Assembly: GCF_013340845.1 (NCBI RefSeq)
Contig: NZ_AP020335.1
Span: 930,001-994,000, forward strand
Direction: 5' to 3'
DNA length: 64,000 bases
From: Hydrogenovibrio marinus
GTDB lineage: Bacteria; Pseudomonadota; Gammaproteobacteria; Thiomicrospirales; Thiomicrospiraceae
How positions within the stretch are numbered: the first letter of the stretch is position 1; each line of letters opens with the position of its first letter. Shown here in pieces: positions 37,956 through 46,522 of this stretch. A program made the position numbers and the translations under genes. The notes under the pieces are model-generated. The model did not search any database. It was not told the DNA's origin and was given only the letters and a program-made list of their open reading frames with translations.

Positions 37956-38960
37956 TTAAATGGCTTTGTTAAAACTAGAGTTTACAAGCTTATTAAGTAG
38001 TCTTGCGCCATCCGCATGTTTAGAATGAGCAATAAACGCTTTGGTGCGCTTATTGATTTGTTTAGCTTGTTGCTCTGGGTTCTGGTAGTGCTTTTTGATG
38101 AACTTGATGTCGCGTTTGAACTGTACTATTGCGCGTTTTCTCAGTAGCTTATGGGTTGGCCAGATGCGATAGCCAACCATATTCACGCCTTGTGTTGCTC
38201 TATGTATGCTGACTTTTGAGAATTTAAGCTCAAGACTTTCGCTGAGTTTTGAGAGTTCGGCAAAGTAGAGTTGCGCTTCTATCTTTGAGCCAAATATTGC
38301 CACGCAGTCGTCCATGTATCTCAAGTAGCGTTTCACTCGTAAATTGCGCTTTACGTGTTGGTCAATGATATTTCCGACTAGATTCGCCAACCATTGTGAT
38401 AGCAGGTTGCCAACCGGCATGCCGGGTGATGGCACGCTGTCTATGATGTTAAATATTGCTTTTAGCGTAAGTTGGCAGTCGATGCCTTTTGCTGCTACTT
38501 GTTTCAGTATGTCATGATTCAGGCTTTGAAAGTATTTGCTGTAGTCGGTTTTAACTATCCAGATGTTTTCAAGCGATTGGTTTTTTGCCATGCCTTTCAG
38601 CCAGTGTTGAATGCGGGTTGCCGCCTGGTGTGTGCCTTTTCCTTTTCGGCAGGCGTAGGTGTCATCAATCAGTCTTTTATCCCATTGTGCTTCAAGAATA
38701 TTGAGCATGGCATGTTGAACTACTCTATCCCTAAAAGGTGCAGCGAGTATTTGTCTTTTCTTGGGTTCGTAAACTACGAACTCTCGGTATGTGCCTATCT
38801 GGTAAGTGCCGCTTAATAGGTGTAGCTGGATATTACCGAGATTAAGCCAAAGGTTGGCGCCAAATCTTTCTACTTCATTGATGCCGGATTTTCCTTTTCT
38901 GGCTTTTTGGTAGGCGAGTAGTAGGTTATCCCAGTCGGCTATTTGTTCGATAAGTGTCAT
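37956..38960 (-). CDS. Diversity-generating retroelement reverse transcriptase
   Basis: The ATG at 38960 (MTLIEQIADWDN) gives a 334-residue reverse transcriptase. Motifs are PFRDRVVQHAMLN, catalytic Asp139 in KTDYSKYFQSL, GMPVGNLLSQWLANL (VGNLLSQ, the GxxxSQ form found in DGR enzymes in place of QGxxxSP), and the YMDD box at 215-218. A thumb region with Lys/Arg-rich helices ends the protein, and no maturase or endonuclease domain is present. It lies just downstream of the template repeat, as in the Bordetella phage BPP-1 system. It would copy template RNA with adenine-directed errors, together with Avd. Confidence 0.95.
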   Translation of the reverse strand: MTLIEQIADWDNLLLAYQKARKGKSGINEVERFGANLWLNLGNIQLHLLSGTYQIGTYREFVVYEPKKRQILAAPFRDRVVQHAMLNILEAQWDKRLIDDTYACRKGKGTHQAATRIQHWLKGMAKNQSLENIWIVKTDYSKYFQSLNHDILKQVAAKGIDCQLTLKAIFNIIDSVPSPGMPVGNLLSQWLANLVGNIIDQHVKRNLRVKRYLRYMDDCVAIFGSKIEAQLYFAELSKLSESLELKFSKVSIHRATQGVNMVGYRIWPTHKLLRKRAIVQFKRDIKFIKKHYQNPEQQAKQINKRTKAFIAHSKHADGARLLNKLVNSSFNKAI

Positions 38961-39110
38961 TTTATTGCTCTGTAATAGCGCACGGCTTGTGTGGTACATG
39001 CGGTACGCTATCGGTTTTTGATATTTGACCATGTGGCCAGGATGGCATGGCTGATCCATAGGATTCTAGGTAGCCTGTAAAACAAGACTCTCTCTATTAG
39101 ATAATGCATC

Positions 39111-39226
39111 ACTGAAGCCGCGCACACCAACATTGCCATTGGTATTCCAGGCATTGGCATTCAAGTTGAGACAAGCGGAGCCGCAGTGAGCACCCTCATT
39201 CCAATTGCCGCCAGCGATAGCGTAGC
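39111..39226 (-). other. DGR template repeat (TR)
   Basis: This 116-bp noncoding segment is nearly identical (106 of 116 positions) to 39680-39795 in the target gene, offset by 569 bp. All 10 mismatches are T on the plus strand here, which is A on the sense strand: 39134, 39139, 39140, 39145, 39146, 39154, 39155, 39167, 39187, 39218. Read in the target frame it contains eight AAY (Asn) codons, ideal for adenine mutagenesis. The 150 bp to the RT start holds no gene and probably forms part of the template RNA. Confidence 0.96.
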
Positions 39227-39245
39227 TTACGAAACCCATACCATC

Positions 39246-39665
39246 CTATTTCTTCGTTTTTGCCTTGTTAAGCATAGACCTTGATATAGCGGCTAACTGC
39301 CATAATTCACCACCCGGATGTTCATCTGATTTTGGTTGCATGATAGATGCTATATAGCCGCCTTTTATCAACTTATTAGCTGCGCCAATCTCAAGCATAT
39401 CATGCAGTAAATCAATGCTATCAACCAGTGCTGCGCACTTGGTGATGGTCTTTGCTCTCGGCGCTTCTATTGATAGTTTTAAAACTTCATGCATCACTCC
39501 TTCTAATCTTGACACGTACCGATACCTTTGAGCGCGATGCACTCTGTCCAGCATGGGTAGGGTTTTGGTGATTAATCTTTTCGCCAAAGACCTAGTAATT
39601 AAGTCTTGGCTATTTCTTGAAATTTGATGACGACCACTGCCGTGGCCGTCTTGAGATGGCATCAT
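39246..39665 (-). CDS. Avd-like DGR accessory protein
   Basis: The ATG at 39665 overlaps the target-gene stop (ATGA) and gives about 139 residues. The protein is basic and helical (LAKRLITKTLPMLDRVHRAQRYRY, LEGVMHEVLKLSIEAPRAKT, CAALVDSIDLLHDMLEIG), consistent with the four-helix-bundle Avd that forms a pentamer and binds reverse transcriptase and template RNA. It lies exactly between the variable gene and the template repeat, as in BPP-1. An upstream extension of the frame runs through the variable repeat and is not a believable start. Confidence 0.85.
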   Translation of the reverse strand: MMPSQDGHGSGRHQISRNSQDLITRSLAKRLITKTLPMLDRVHRAQRYRYVSRLEGVMHEVLKLSIEAPRAKTITKCAALVDSIDLLHDMLEIGAANKLIKGGYIASIMQPKSDEHPGGELWQLAAISRSMLNKAKTKK

Positions 39666-40714
39666 GCGCGACGGGATCGACTGAAGCCGCGCACACCAAC
39701 ATAGCCAGCGGTAGACCAGGCACCGGCATTCAAGTAGAGACAAGCGGAGCCGCAGCGAGCACCCTCATTCCAATTGCCGCCAGCGAGAGCGTAGCGCCAA
39801 GCGGAGTGGTAAACAGCGCCACGGCCATAAGCAGCATCTTGACCAGTATTAACAACACTGGTATCCCAGTTGTAGGTGCCAACCTGGTCGAAGTTATGGC
39901 AAAGTCTTTCCCAAAGGTTGCCAGAGGTATCGACTATGTTTTGGCAGGAGACTGCCTTTTCAACATAACCGGTAGTGCATGGACCGGTGTTCGATGTCAT
40001 TGACCATGCCAATGTATTATCACCATCATTACCTTGTGGTGCGCCATAAGCGCCGATTTTCCAATCGTCATAAGTCGGCTCAAAGTAGCCGCTGGCACGC
40101 AGCCCTTTATTCAAGTCAGCTTCGCAATATCCACCAGCTGAGCGTACAGGTGTTGCGCCATACACGCTGCCAAACCTAACGTCAGGCCAAGTGCCAGATA
40201 CCACGCTTAAAAGATAAATAGATGCCCAAAGTCCAGGTGCAATCTCTGCCATGCCTTCTGTTAAGCTTTCAGGTCTATGTCCTTCATCCCAAACAGAGTT
40301 TGGTACGATTTCAACCGTTGGCACATAAGCAGTATCAAATCGGTTGGCAATTGGTCGGGTTCGACCGACATGAAAGCCGCCAATCTTTCGCGAATTGGTA
40401 GCATCATATCCAGTAGGGTAGGTTGCATTTTTTGAGCAAACCAATTTTGCATAAGGTGAGCCTGCTGCTTGGCAAGCATAAATGTAAATATCATCACCAA
40501 GTATTACGCCGGAATAAGATGCATCTGTATTGGCAGAATTATATGGGTCAAATGCAGCATCAGCCTGCAAAATATAGCCATAGCCATTACCGCCGATATT
40601 CACCATACCTTCTGGGATGGAGAGTGTGTTATCTGCGTTTTTGGCGATTTGACCTTGTAGGCTGATAAAACCAGCGGCCATCGCTGGGATAATTGAATAA
40701 TCTCCTGATTGCAT
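39662..40714 (-). CDS. DGR-diversified receptor-binding protein with C-type-lectin-like domain
   Basis: This 350-residue protein ends in the variable repeat. The C-terminal half has the FGE-sulfatase/C-type-lectin pattern seen in DGR targets: CQNIVDTSGNLWERLCHNFD, RYALAGGNWNEGARCG and GYVGVRGFSRSRRA. Variable residues, judged from TR/VR differences, are 310, 320, 327, 331, 334, 336 and 338. The N-terminal part (IIPAMAAGFISLQGQ) probably attaches it to the phage tail. It is the last gene of the baseplate/fibre operon, so it most likely recognises the host surface. An ATGA overlap couples it to Avd. Confidence 0.92.
   Translation of the reverse strand: MQSGDYSIIPAMAAGFISLQGQIAKNADNTLSIPEGMVNIGGNGYGYILQADAAFDPYNSANTDASYSGVILGDDIYIYACQAAGSPYAKLVCSKNATYPTGYDATNSRKIGGFHVGRTRPIANRFDTAYVPTVEIVPNSVWDEGHRPESLTEGMAEIAPGLWASIYLLSVVSGTWPDVRFGSVYGATPVRSAGGYCEADLNKGLRASGYFEPTYDDWKIGAYGAPQGNDGDNTLAWSMTSNTGPCTTGYVEKAVSCQNIVDTSGNLWERLCHNFDQVGTYNWDTSVVNTGQDAAYGRGAVYHSAWRYALAGGNWNEGARCGSACLYLNAGAWSTAGYVGVRGFSRSRRA
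39680..39795 (-). other. DGR variable repeat (VR)
   Basis: This is the 116-bp partner of the template repeat at 39111-39226, located at the very 3' end of the target gene. Relative to the template it changes Asn to Tyr (residues 327, 338), Gly (331), Ser (334) and Ala (336), plus His to Arg (320) and Ile to Leu (310). Three template Asn codons are unchanged. The 3' end (on the coding strand) is an invariant GC-rich stretch, as expected for the initiation-of-mutagenic-homing region. Confidence 0.96.
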
Positions 40715-40715
40715 G

Positions 40716-41048
40716 CTATGCCTCCAAGCTGATAATTAAGGATTGAACGTCAGCTACTTGATAGCCAAGGTTGAAAAGTCGTGCAGTAGTGTTCTCTGCA
40801 CGCTTTAATTGCTGACGTGTAGTGACATTGGTTTTCATATCTGTGTTTTCAACGACGATATAATCAGGCTCCGCGCCATCTGGCGACTCAGTATCACCAA
40901 GATTTCTATCAAAGTCATACTGATAGGCGCTCTCGATTAAGCCGTTCAAAAAGTCGATGATTTTCGCCTTTTCAATCGCTGTGCCTGCATTGGCAATAGC
41001 ATTATCAATGTCTTGCTTGGTTTGAAGCATTTTTGGTGTGTTAATCAT
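40716..41048 (-). CDS. Small tail-operon protein upstream of the DGR target
   Basis: This 110-residue helical protein (ends YQVADVQSLIISLEA, Gln/Asn-rich) has no recognised domain. It ends 2 bp before the DGR target start and follows a tail fibre gene by 9 bp. It could be a fibre assembly chaperone or a linker for the receptor-binding protein, but this is inferred from position only. Confidence 0.6.
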   Translation of the reverse strand: MINTPKMLQTKQDIDNAIANAGTAIEKAKIIDFLNGLIESAYQYDFDRNLGDTESPDGAEPDYIVVENTDMKTNVTTRQQLKRAENTTARLFNLGYQVADVQSLIISLEA

Positions 41049-41057
41049 GATGGTTCC

Positions 41058-41663
41058 TTAGATCATTTTGATAGCAGCAACCACGGTATCAACGGTTACG
41101 ATTTTGTGTGTTGCGCTTAGTGGATTTGCAGCATCAATAGCTTGCTTGGTTTTTAAAGGGGTCATTGCCTTTGTATCATTTGACAGATCCGATGCATCTT
41201 GTTGCGTTGCGATTTTCATCACACCGCTAACCGTTTCACTCGCCGGTGGATTTGAAAACGAAGTATCACCAAACGTCAGATTTTTTGCATCCAGTGTTCC
41301 AAGCACAATGTCAACTGCCATATTTAGTGTTCCATCTGCTGACTTTTGCATGATATCGCTTGGTGCTGAGTAAACTGCAAATAGAGTACCACTGTCAGTA
41401 AATACACCAAATTCACTGAAACTATATGCATCTGTTGTCAAGTCTTGAACGGTTACATGAATAGTGTCTGCAGATACAGCTAAACCACTGATACTGTTTA
41501 GACGTTTAAATTCATTTTGAAGTTCTGTTTGTGAAGGATCGCTTGCGTTTGTTCCACTTCCGAAAGCAATTTGTGATAAGACAACAGGACCGGTACCTGT
41601 ATTGTCTGCATTGATGACTTCTGCACGACCTGCATCGGTAATAATTAAACTAATAGCTGACAT
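41058..41663 (-). CDS. Tail fibre protein, P2 H-like N-terminal type
   Basis: This 201-residue protein begins MSAISLIITDAGRAEVINA and continues VLSQIAFGSGT, a pattern seen in the DUF3751-type N-terminal part of contractile-phage fibres. The second half has the collar-like SETVSGVMKIATQQDASDLSND and AMTPLKTKQAID repeats typical of such fibres. It is shorter than P2 gpH, so it is probably a base segment to which the DGR target or its partner attaches. Confidence 0.82.
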   Translation of the reverse strand: MSAISLIITDAGRAEVINADNTGTGPVVLSQIAFGSGTNASDPSQTELQNEFKRLNSISGLAVSADTIHVTVQDLTTDAYSFSEFGVFTDSGTLFAVYSAPSDIMQKSADGTLNMAVDIVLGTLDAKNLTFGDTSFSNPPASETVSGVMKIATQQDASDLSNDTKAMTPLKTKQAIDAANPLSATHKIVTVDTVVAAIKMI

Positions 41664-41664
41664 A

Positions 41665-42198
41665 TCATGTTGCCTCTGTTGCGGTTAATCTTAAAAAGTT
41701 CATAGGTCTAGAAAACCCTTCAAATCCTATGCCTCCAGAATATGGGGCTTCTATTGCTTCTAGTCTTCTGTAGATCATTGTTCTACAAGTTCCAATAAGG
41801 CCTAGATAGCCTGTTTTCATCCATACAACTCGTATATTAGATAGATTGAGTTCATTTACCTGGTTGAACACTGCTAGTGAGTCTTCTAGGTTATTGATGT
41901 TGAAATAAATGTAGCTTGGCATTGATTTATCATCGAATACTGTTCCATCAATACCGTTCTCATCTAATAGTCTTTGATAGTCTGAAATTTTCCAACCAAA
42001 CAGCGTATTATTAGCACCAAATAAAATGTTTGTTTTTAGTTCATCTGCTGTGGTTTTCCACTCTTGAGCGATTGCCCAGTAGAGGTTATCCAAATCACTA
42101 TCATCCTCTGGTTGTTCCCAATATTTACCAGGTGGAAAAAGCTTTTCTACGGCATTACGGTAGTCTTGAAGTGTATATTCCTGTGTATCTACTGCCAT
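41665..42198 (-). CDS. Baseplate protein, Mu gp48/YmfQ-like
   Basis: This 177-residue protein (YTLQDYRNAVEKLFPPGKYWE at the start, then a LYWAIAQEWKTTADELKTNI helix) resembles Mu gp48/DUF2313 baseplate proteins. It overlaps the upstream baseplate J gene by 10 bp and ends 2 bp before the fibre gene. In Mu-like phages this protein links baseplate and fibre. Confidence 0.8.
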   Translation of the reverse strand: MAVDTQEYTLQDYRNAVEKLFPPGKYWEQPEDDSDLDNLYWAIAQEWKTTADELKTNILFGANNTLFGWKISDYQRLLDENGIDGTVFDDKSMPSYIYFNINNLEDSLAVFNQVNELNLSNIRVVWMKTGYLGLIGTCRTMIYRRLEAIEAPYSGGIGFEGFSRPMNFLRLTATEAT

Positions 42199-43205
42199 GT
42201 AACACCTCCAAACGTAATGACTTCACTTTTTGCAGGTGTTACAGATGTTGTTGGTGAAATGAGACTGAATGTTTCAGTTATTTTAGAGATCTCAATTACC
42301 AGTTGACCAGGTGTTATAGGATCATCATCACCCATGCGATCATTTATGTAGGTTTGTAGTGCCTGTTCAATGCTTTGTCTTGTTGTTACATCGCTGACAT
42401 CTGCAAGAGTGACAGATAATGAATTTGTGCTTATATGTAGAACATAAACGATGACACCGCCAATTCGCTGACTATCAATAAATATTTGCGCTGCATCTTT
42501 AACGCCATCTGTTAGGACCGGATCATTTTCTTTCTGTCCGATATAAACGGTTACATTTCCAGCATCAGGGAAGCAATCTGCAACTTTTGCGAAATCTACA
42601 TCTGGATGAGATGAAATCGCCCAAATTTTATAGTCTTCAGGGCGACCTACGGCATAACGTTCGTTATAAGCAGCTTCAACTCTTGTACGATAGTGCGAAA
42701 TATCTTCAATATCTGTTCCGCCGCTAATATCATTCGATGTAATTGAATCTGGATCCAAACCGGTTACCGCAGTTACCAAAAATAGACTGACACCTGCAGC
42801 GATATTTCCGGTTGTTCCTGAAGATAGGCATTGAACTGGTACCGGTTGGTCTGATTGTGTTTCTGCAGTGACTTCGTATTCAACACCACTTTGAGTTTTG
42901 ATGATTGTTTCAGCCGGTATGCTAACGATATTCGTAAGGCCTGAGAAAACGACTGTTCCAGTTGCATAGGTTCCTTGAACTCTGGTTACTTTTAATCTGG
43001 CACCCCAGACATATAGCCAATCTTCATCACATGAACTTGGGTGCTGTTGTTTTGCTAAATAATCTTGATAGGCATAAAGACTATAAGTTCCACCGCCTAA
43101 AGCAGCGGCAATGGCATCTGTTGCAGGATTTTGTGCTTTAGTTTTCTGAATAATAGATGCTTTGGCGCGATCAATCAGAGTTTGAAGACTTGGTTTTGTA
43201 CTCAT
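42189..43205 (-). CDS. Baseplate protein J / Mu gp47-like
   Basis: This 338-residue baseplate wedge protein shows the J-like YAYQDYLAKQQHPSSCDEDWLYVWG, GVRLKVT-type segment and a run ending YRTRVEAAYNERYAVGRPEDYKIWA, plus GGVIVYVLH later. Family members form the baseplate wedge of contractile tails. It overlaps its neighbours on both sides. Confidence 0.9.
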   Translation of the reverse strand: MSTKPSLQTLIDRAKASIIQKTKAQNPATDAIAAALGGGTYSLYAYQDYLAKQQHPSSCDEDWLYVWGARLKVTRVQGTYATGTVVFSGLTNIVSIPAETIIKTQSGVEYEVTAETQSDQPVPVQCLSSGTTGNIAAGVSLFLVTAVTGLDPDSITSNDISGGTDIEDISHYRTRVEAAYNERYAVGRPEDYKIWAISSHPDVDFAKVADCFPDAGNVTVYIGQKENDPVLTDGVKDAAQIFIDSQRIGGVIVYVLHISTNSLSVTLADVSDVTTRQSIEQALQTYINDRMGDDDPITPGQLVIEISKITETFSLISPTTSVTPAKSEVITFGGVTWQ

Positions 43206-43588
43206 ACTTTCACCTCAAATTTTGTTCCGTCTTTTAGGGTTACTGTGATGACACGAATGAGCCAGTCTTTATCGTAATATGCAGTGACATCGATCGCTTT
43301 TGCATTGTCATTCGTTATTAGCCAATCAAGTGCTACTTTTGTGTAGTGAATTGCTTTACTTTTTGTCTCATCAGTTTGCTTTGATCTTTCTAAAGTCCAG
43401 TCCCTGCAGTCAACTCCAGATAGAAATTCATTTGCCCACCATCCGCGTTTGCTTTTGTCAGGTTCAAGATCATCGTTTGCATGAGCCTTACCGAAATTCA
43501 GTAGGCTTTGCAATATGGCATGCCTTAGACCTATTTGTGTTGACAGTGGCTCATACAATGCTGAAAACTCAAATTTGTTATCGCTCAT
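43202..43588 (-). CDS. Mu gp46-like baseplate protein
   Basis: The ATG at 43588 (MSDNKFEFSALYEP), behind GAGGA, gives 128 residues. The core GWWANEFLSGVDCRDWTLERSK followed by VALDWLITNDNAKAIDV matches the gp46/PF07409 pattern. It is the wedge subunit equivalent to gpW/gp25. The 4-bp overlap with the gp47-like gene fits the Mu gene order 45-46-47-48. Confidence 0.83.
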   Translation of the reverse strand: MSDNKFEFSALYEPLSTQIGLRHAILQSLLNFGKAHANDDLEPDKSKRGWWANEFLSGVDCRDWTLERSKQTDETKSKAIHYTKVALDWLITNDNAKAIDVTAYYDKDWLIRVITVTLKDGTKFEVKV

Positions 43589-43598
43589 TTCTTCCTCG

Positions 43599-44258
43599 CT
43601 ATGGCAAAGATGGTGAAGTTGGATTACCAAGAGAATCTTCGTGGTGATGACCTTTCACGCCTATTCCATCGACAGTGATGTCACCGCCTATCATATCCAT
43701 ACCACCTTCAGCCTGAACTGCACCACCTCCGGCAGCGGCTAGTCCACCAACCGAACAAACATCAGTAACAGTTGCCTTTCCATTCACTTCAAGATCATTG
43801 TTTATGGTGGTTTTTCCGTTGATCTCTGTTTCTGAATTGATAGTGGTTTTTGTAGCTTTTACCGTGGCATTTTCACAAGTTACATTGACGTTCTGTGTTG
43901 CTTCAATATCAACCGTAAATGGTGTTTTTACCTTGATCCCTTGATCTGTGAAATGTACTAAGTTTCCTTTGTTATCAAGAATGGCAACTTCACCTGGTTG
44001 TAATTCCATTTGATAGCGTTCATCTTCAATGCAAACAGCAATACCTCTTGAGGTGTCTCCGGCAACAAATAGGGTATAAGCCTTACTACCTTCAAGTGGC
44101 CGGCTCATAAATCCATAATTGTGTACACGCTTTATGCGATCATTCACCACACCGGTAGCCATTTTCAACTGAACAATAAACGTGGTTGCACGCTGCGTGA
44201 TTCCAGTACCGAAAATCAGCTTTAAACGCTGGATAATTTGTTCAATACGATCACTCAT
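43599..44258 (-). CDS. Baseplate spike protein, Mu gp45/P2 V-like
   Basis: This 219-residue protein has an N-terminal OB-fold-type part (YGFMSRPLEGSKAYTLFVAGD) and a C-terminal beta-helix-like repeat region (ENATVKATKTTINSETEING, KTTINNDLEVNGKATVTD). It ends KGHHHEDSLGNPTSPSLP, as in spike tips that bind metal with His. It would form the membrane-piercing central spike. Confidence 0.88.
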   Translation of the reverse strand: MSDRIEQIIQRLKLIFGTGITQRATTFIVQLKMATGVVNDRIKRVHNYGFMSRPLEGSKAYTLFVAGDTSRGIAVCIEDERYQMELQPGEVAILDNKGNLVHFTDQGIKVKTPFTVDIEATQNVNVTCENATVKATKTTINSETEINGKTTINNDLEVNGKATVTDVCSVGGLAAAGGGAVQAEGGMDMIGGDITVDGIGVKGHHHEDSLGNPTSPSLP

Positions 44259-45177
44259 GGAATGGCCTCATAAACTCTATCTGTGTATTTCTTGTAGTAC
44301 CTGTTTCAGATAGGGTTATTGTCTTAATCAAAAGCTGTTCATTTATTTCATCGCTTGGTATATCAACCTGGATCAACTTGTTTAATTCTTCTCCGGTCAT
44401 ATTTGAGTGAAGACCTGGTATTGTTCCAGATACATGAAGTCCTTTTGCGATAGCTAGGTCACGTTCATATTCTGCACGAAGCTTGCAGCTTTCTTGGTTT
44501 TGCAATTTATCCGATATGATTATTTTTTCTCTGCAGGTATTAGCGCCTGCGTATTTAACAACAGCATAGGATTCATCCCATGCACCTTGCACTTCATAGT
44601 GGTAGAAGAGGTCTACGAATGATTCCTTTACATTGATAGTTTTTAGGTTAATCCCTTCTGTCAGTTTTAAATTAGTTACCTTGAATTGACCAGGCTGTTG
44701 AATAACTAGGTTTCCATCTCTCTCGATCAGCATAAGCTTTTGTTGTTTTGCAATTTGTGAAAGCCCTGGTATTGGGCTTTCTGCATTCAACTGGAACTCT
44801 GGTACTAGTGGCAATTTAGTTACATCTGATTTTGCGCCAAGACCAAACTTAGGAACAATCTGCTTTAGGATCTGAAGTAAGTTTTGCGTATAGATTGCAT
44901 TGATCTTAATTCGGCTATCAATGAGGTTTGCTGATAAGGATCTACCAGAAATAGACATCTTATTTGCGCTAGTGTCAATTGATCTGTCTCGTTCATCAAT
45001 CTGGCCTTTAAAAATAGTTGTATTGTCCAGTTTTATTTCAATAGGAAGTGGTTGCTTTACCTTCATTTTTTTTATGGTTGCAGCGAAGGTGTGTGCAAGC
45101 TGTTCAATACTGAATGTCACTGATAAAGATGTATGTTTTACCAGTTCGTTGTTGATGAATAAATTGAGTTTAGACAT
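44251..45177 (-). CDS. Tail hub protein, Mu gpP / P2 D-like
   Basis: The ATG at 45177 (MSKLNLFINNELVK), preceded by GGTGGAAAGA, gives 308 residues. The N-terminal SVTFSIEQLAHTFAATIKKM and FKGQIDERDRSIDTSANKMSI are typical of baseplate hub proteins of the gpD/gp44 family. It overlaps the spike gene by 8 bp. The hub joins the tail tube to the spike. Confidence 0.85.
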   Translation of the reverse strand: MSKLNLFINNELVKHTSLSVTFSIEQLAHTFAATIKKMKVKQPLPIEIKLDNTTIFKGQIDERDRSIDTSANKMSISGRSLSANLIDSRIKINAIYTQNLLQILKQIVPKFGLGAKSDVTKLPLVPEFQLNAESPIPGLSQIAKQQKLMLIERDGNLVIQQPGQFKVTNLKLTEGINLKTINVKESFVDLFYHYEVQGAWDESYAVVKYAGANTCREKIIISDKLQNQESCKLRAEYERDLAIAKGLHVSGTIPGLHSNMTGEELNKLIQVDIPSDEINEQLLIKTITLSETGTTRNTQIEFMRPFHE

Positions 45178-46378
45178 CTTCTTTCCACCTGATTTGTCCA
45201 CTAACAAATAGTGGGTGAGTGATGGAATTTAGCGATTGCATGGTTGTTGTTTTGGATCCAAGTTCTTGTGATAAAGACAAAAGTGGAACCGGTGAAAACT
45301 GGTCCTTTGTTTTCATTGATTCAATCAGTTGTTCAACCTTTGTTTTTTGATCAGAAATATTAACGCTGAGTTGTTGAAGTGCATCTAGTAAATCAAGTGA
45401 TTCATATGTAGCACTTTGTGTTGACTCATCAATGCGAGAAGACACGCGGTCATTTAATGCAGATATCTCGAGTAAAACTGTATCTGCACTGTATTGATAA
45501 ATACCATCTTGTCCACTTTGATTGATGGCCATTAAATATCTGTTTGTGTTGATACTTGCAGTTGTTGCCAAAAGTTTTATGTGATTATTTGTACTGCTAT
45601 CCTCTGTATTCTTAAATTCATATTGAGCAACACGCTCTGGTGAAACAGTAATCAATAGTGGATTATCAGGATTGGTTTGATCCTGAATAGTGATCGCATT
45701 TACTTCGTTTGAAATACCTTGCAGTGTGGCCACGAATGTATTCAAGAATGTGCGAGGTTCATTTGCAATGGTTGAAATAGCAGATGTTGCTGTTTTGACT
45801 TGAGTATGGATCTGGTCCATTACATCATTAGGCGCCTGAACACGTTCAGCAATTCTTTGAAGGCTTGAAATGAAACTAGTGAACTCAGACTGAATAGTAT
45901 TTATTTCATCTGGAGATGCATTGTCGACGTCTGATACAAACTGATTTGCTGACTTCTCAATAACTGAACTAGTCAAGTCATCTGTGGTTGTAGGGTAGAA
46001 GTCAGTAATTTCTGTTGGATTTCCAGCCTTATAGAATTTTATGTCGACAACGGCAGCACCTTGCTCAAGTGTTGAATAGCTGATGCTGCTATCTTCATAA
46101 ACCAGATCAAGTTCACCTTCGTATGGGTGTTCAATTTTTCCGTTTGGTTCTGATTCAAGAATGCTGATGAAGTTATTTGCTTCTTTAAGTGAGGTAGGGC
46201 CAACGAAAATAGCTTTAATATTTATTGTTGGTGTCTTAGCACCAAGGTCTTCAATGTCTGGTTCATCAGATCCAGGGTACTCGCTAACTTGCAGGCGGCG
46301 ACCTTGGTTCTTACCTGTTGAAAGCAGGTTGAACTCTATACCATTCCATTTCGCTTTTTCAAACTCTGTTTCCCACAT
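45170..46378 (-). CDS. Mu gpN-like DNA circularisation / tail protein
   Basis: This 402-residue protein starts MWETEFEKAKWNGIEFNL, then GRRLQVSEYPGSDEPDIEDLG, which matches the N-terminal domain of the DNA-circulation family (Mu N). The long middle and C-terminal parts are helical. In Mu, gpN is a tail/baseplate component, and the name circularisation is historical. It overlaps the hub gene start. Confidence 0.82.
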   Translation of the reverse strand: MWETEFEKAKWNGIEFNLLSTGKNQGRRLQVSEYPGSDEPDIEDLGAKTPTINIKAIFVGPTSLKEANNFISILESEPNGKIEHPYEGELDLVYEDSSISYSTLEQGAAVVDIKFYKAGNPTEITDFYPTTTDDLTSSVIEKSANQFVSDVDNASPDEINTIQSEFTSFISSLQRIAERVQAPNDVMDQIHTQVKTATSAISTIANEPRTFLNTFVATLQGISNEVNAITIQDQTNPDNPLLITVSPERVAQYEFKNTEDSSTNNHIKLLATTASINTNRYLMAINQSGQDGIYQYSADTVLLEISALNDRVSSRIDESTQSATYESLDLLDALQQLSVNISDQKTKVEQLIESMKTKDQFSPVPLLSLSQELGSKTTTMQSLNSITHPLFVSGQIRWKEDV

Positions 46379-46522
46379 ACGTGAAACCCTTATAAACAGT
46401 GGCTTTCAAGCCTTATCATCTCGCGTTTTTCCCCGTCAATGCTAACGTCCTCGATTCCGCTCCCCTCCTCCTCCGCTCAAAAAGTCCTTACAAAAAGAGC
46501 GAAATGGTGAAGCGAAGTGTTT

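Noticed and set aside
39061-39240. The template repeat as a truncated coding gene
   Set aside because: It lies between stop of avd and start of the reverse transcriptase, lacks a start, and its adenine-only differences mark it as a DGR template.
39666-39743. Longer Avd start extending into the variable repeat
   Set aside because: The upstream frame is only the complement-frame reading of the hypervariable repeat; the ATG overlapping the target stop is the better start.
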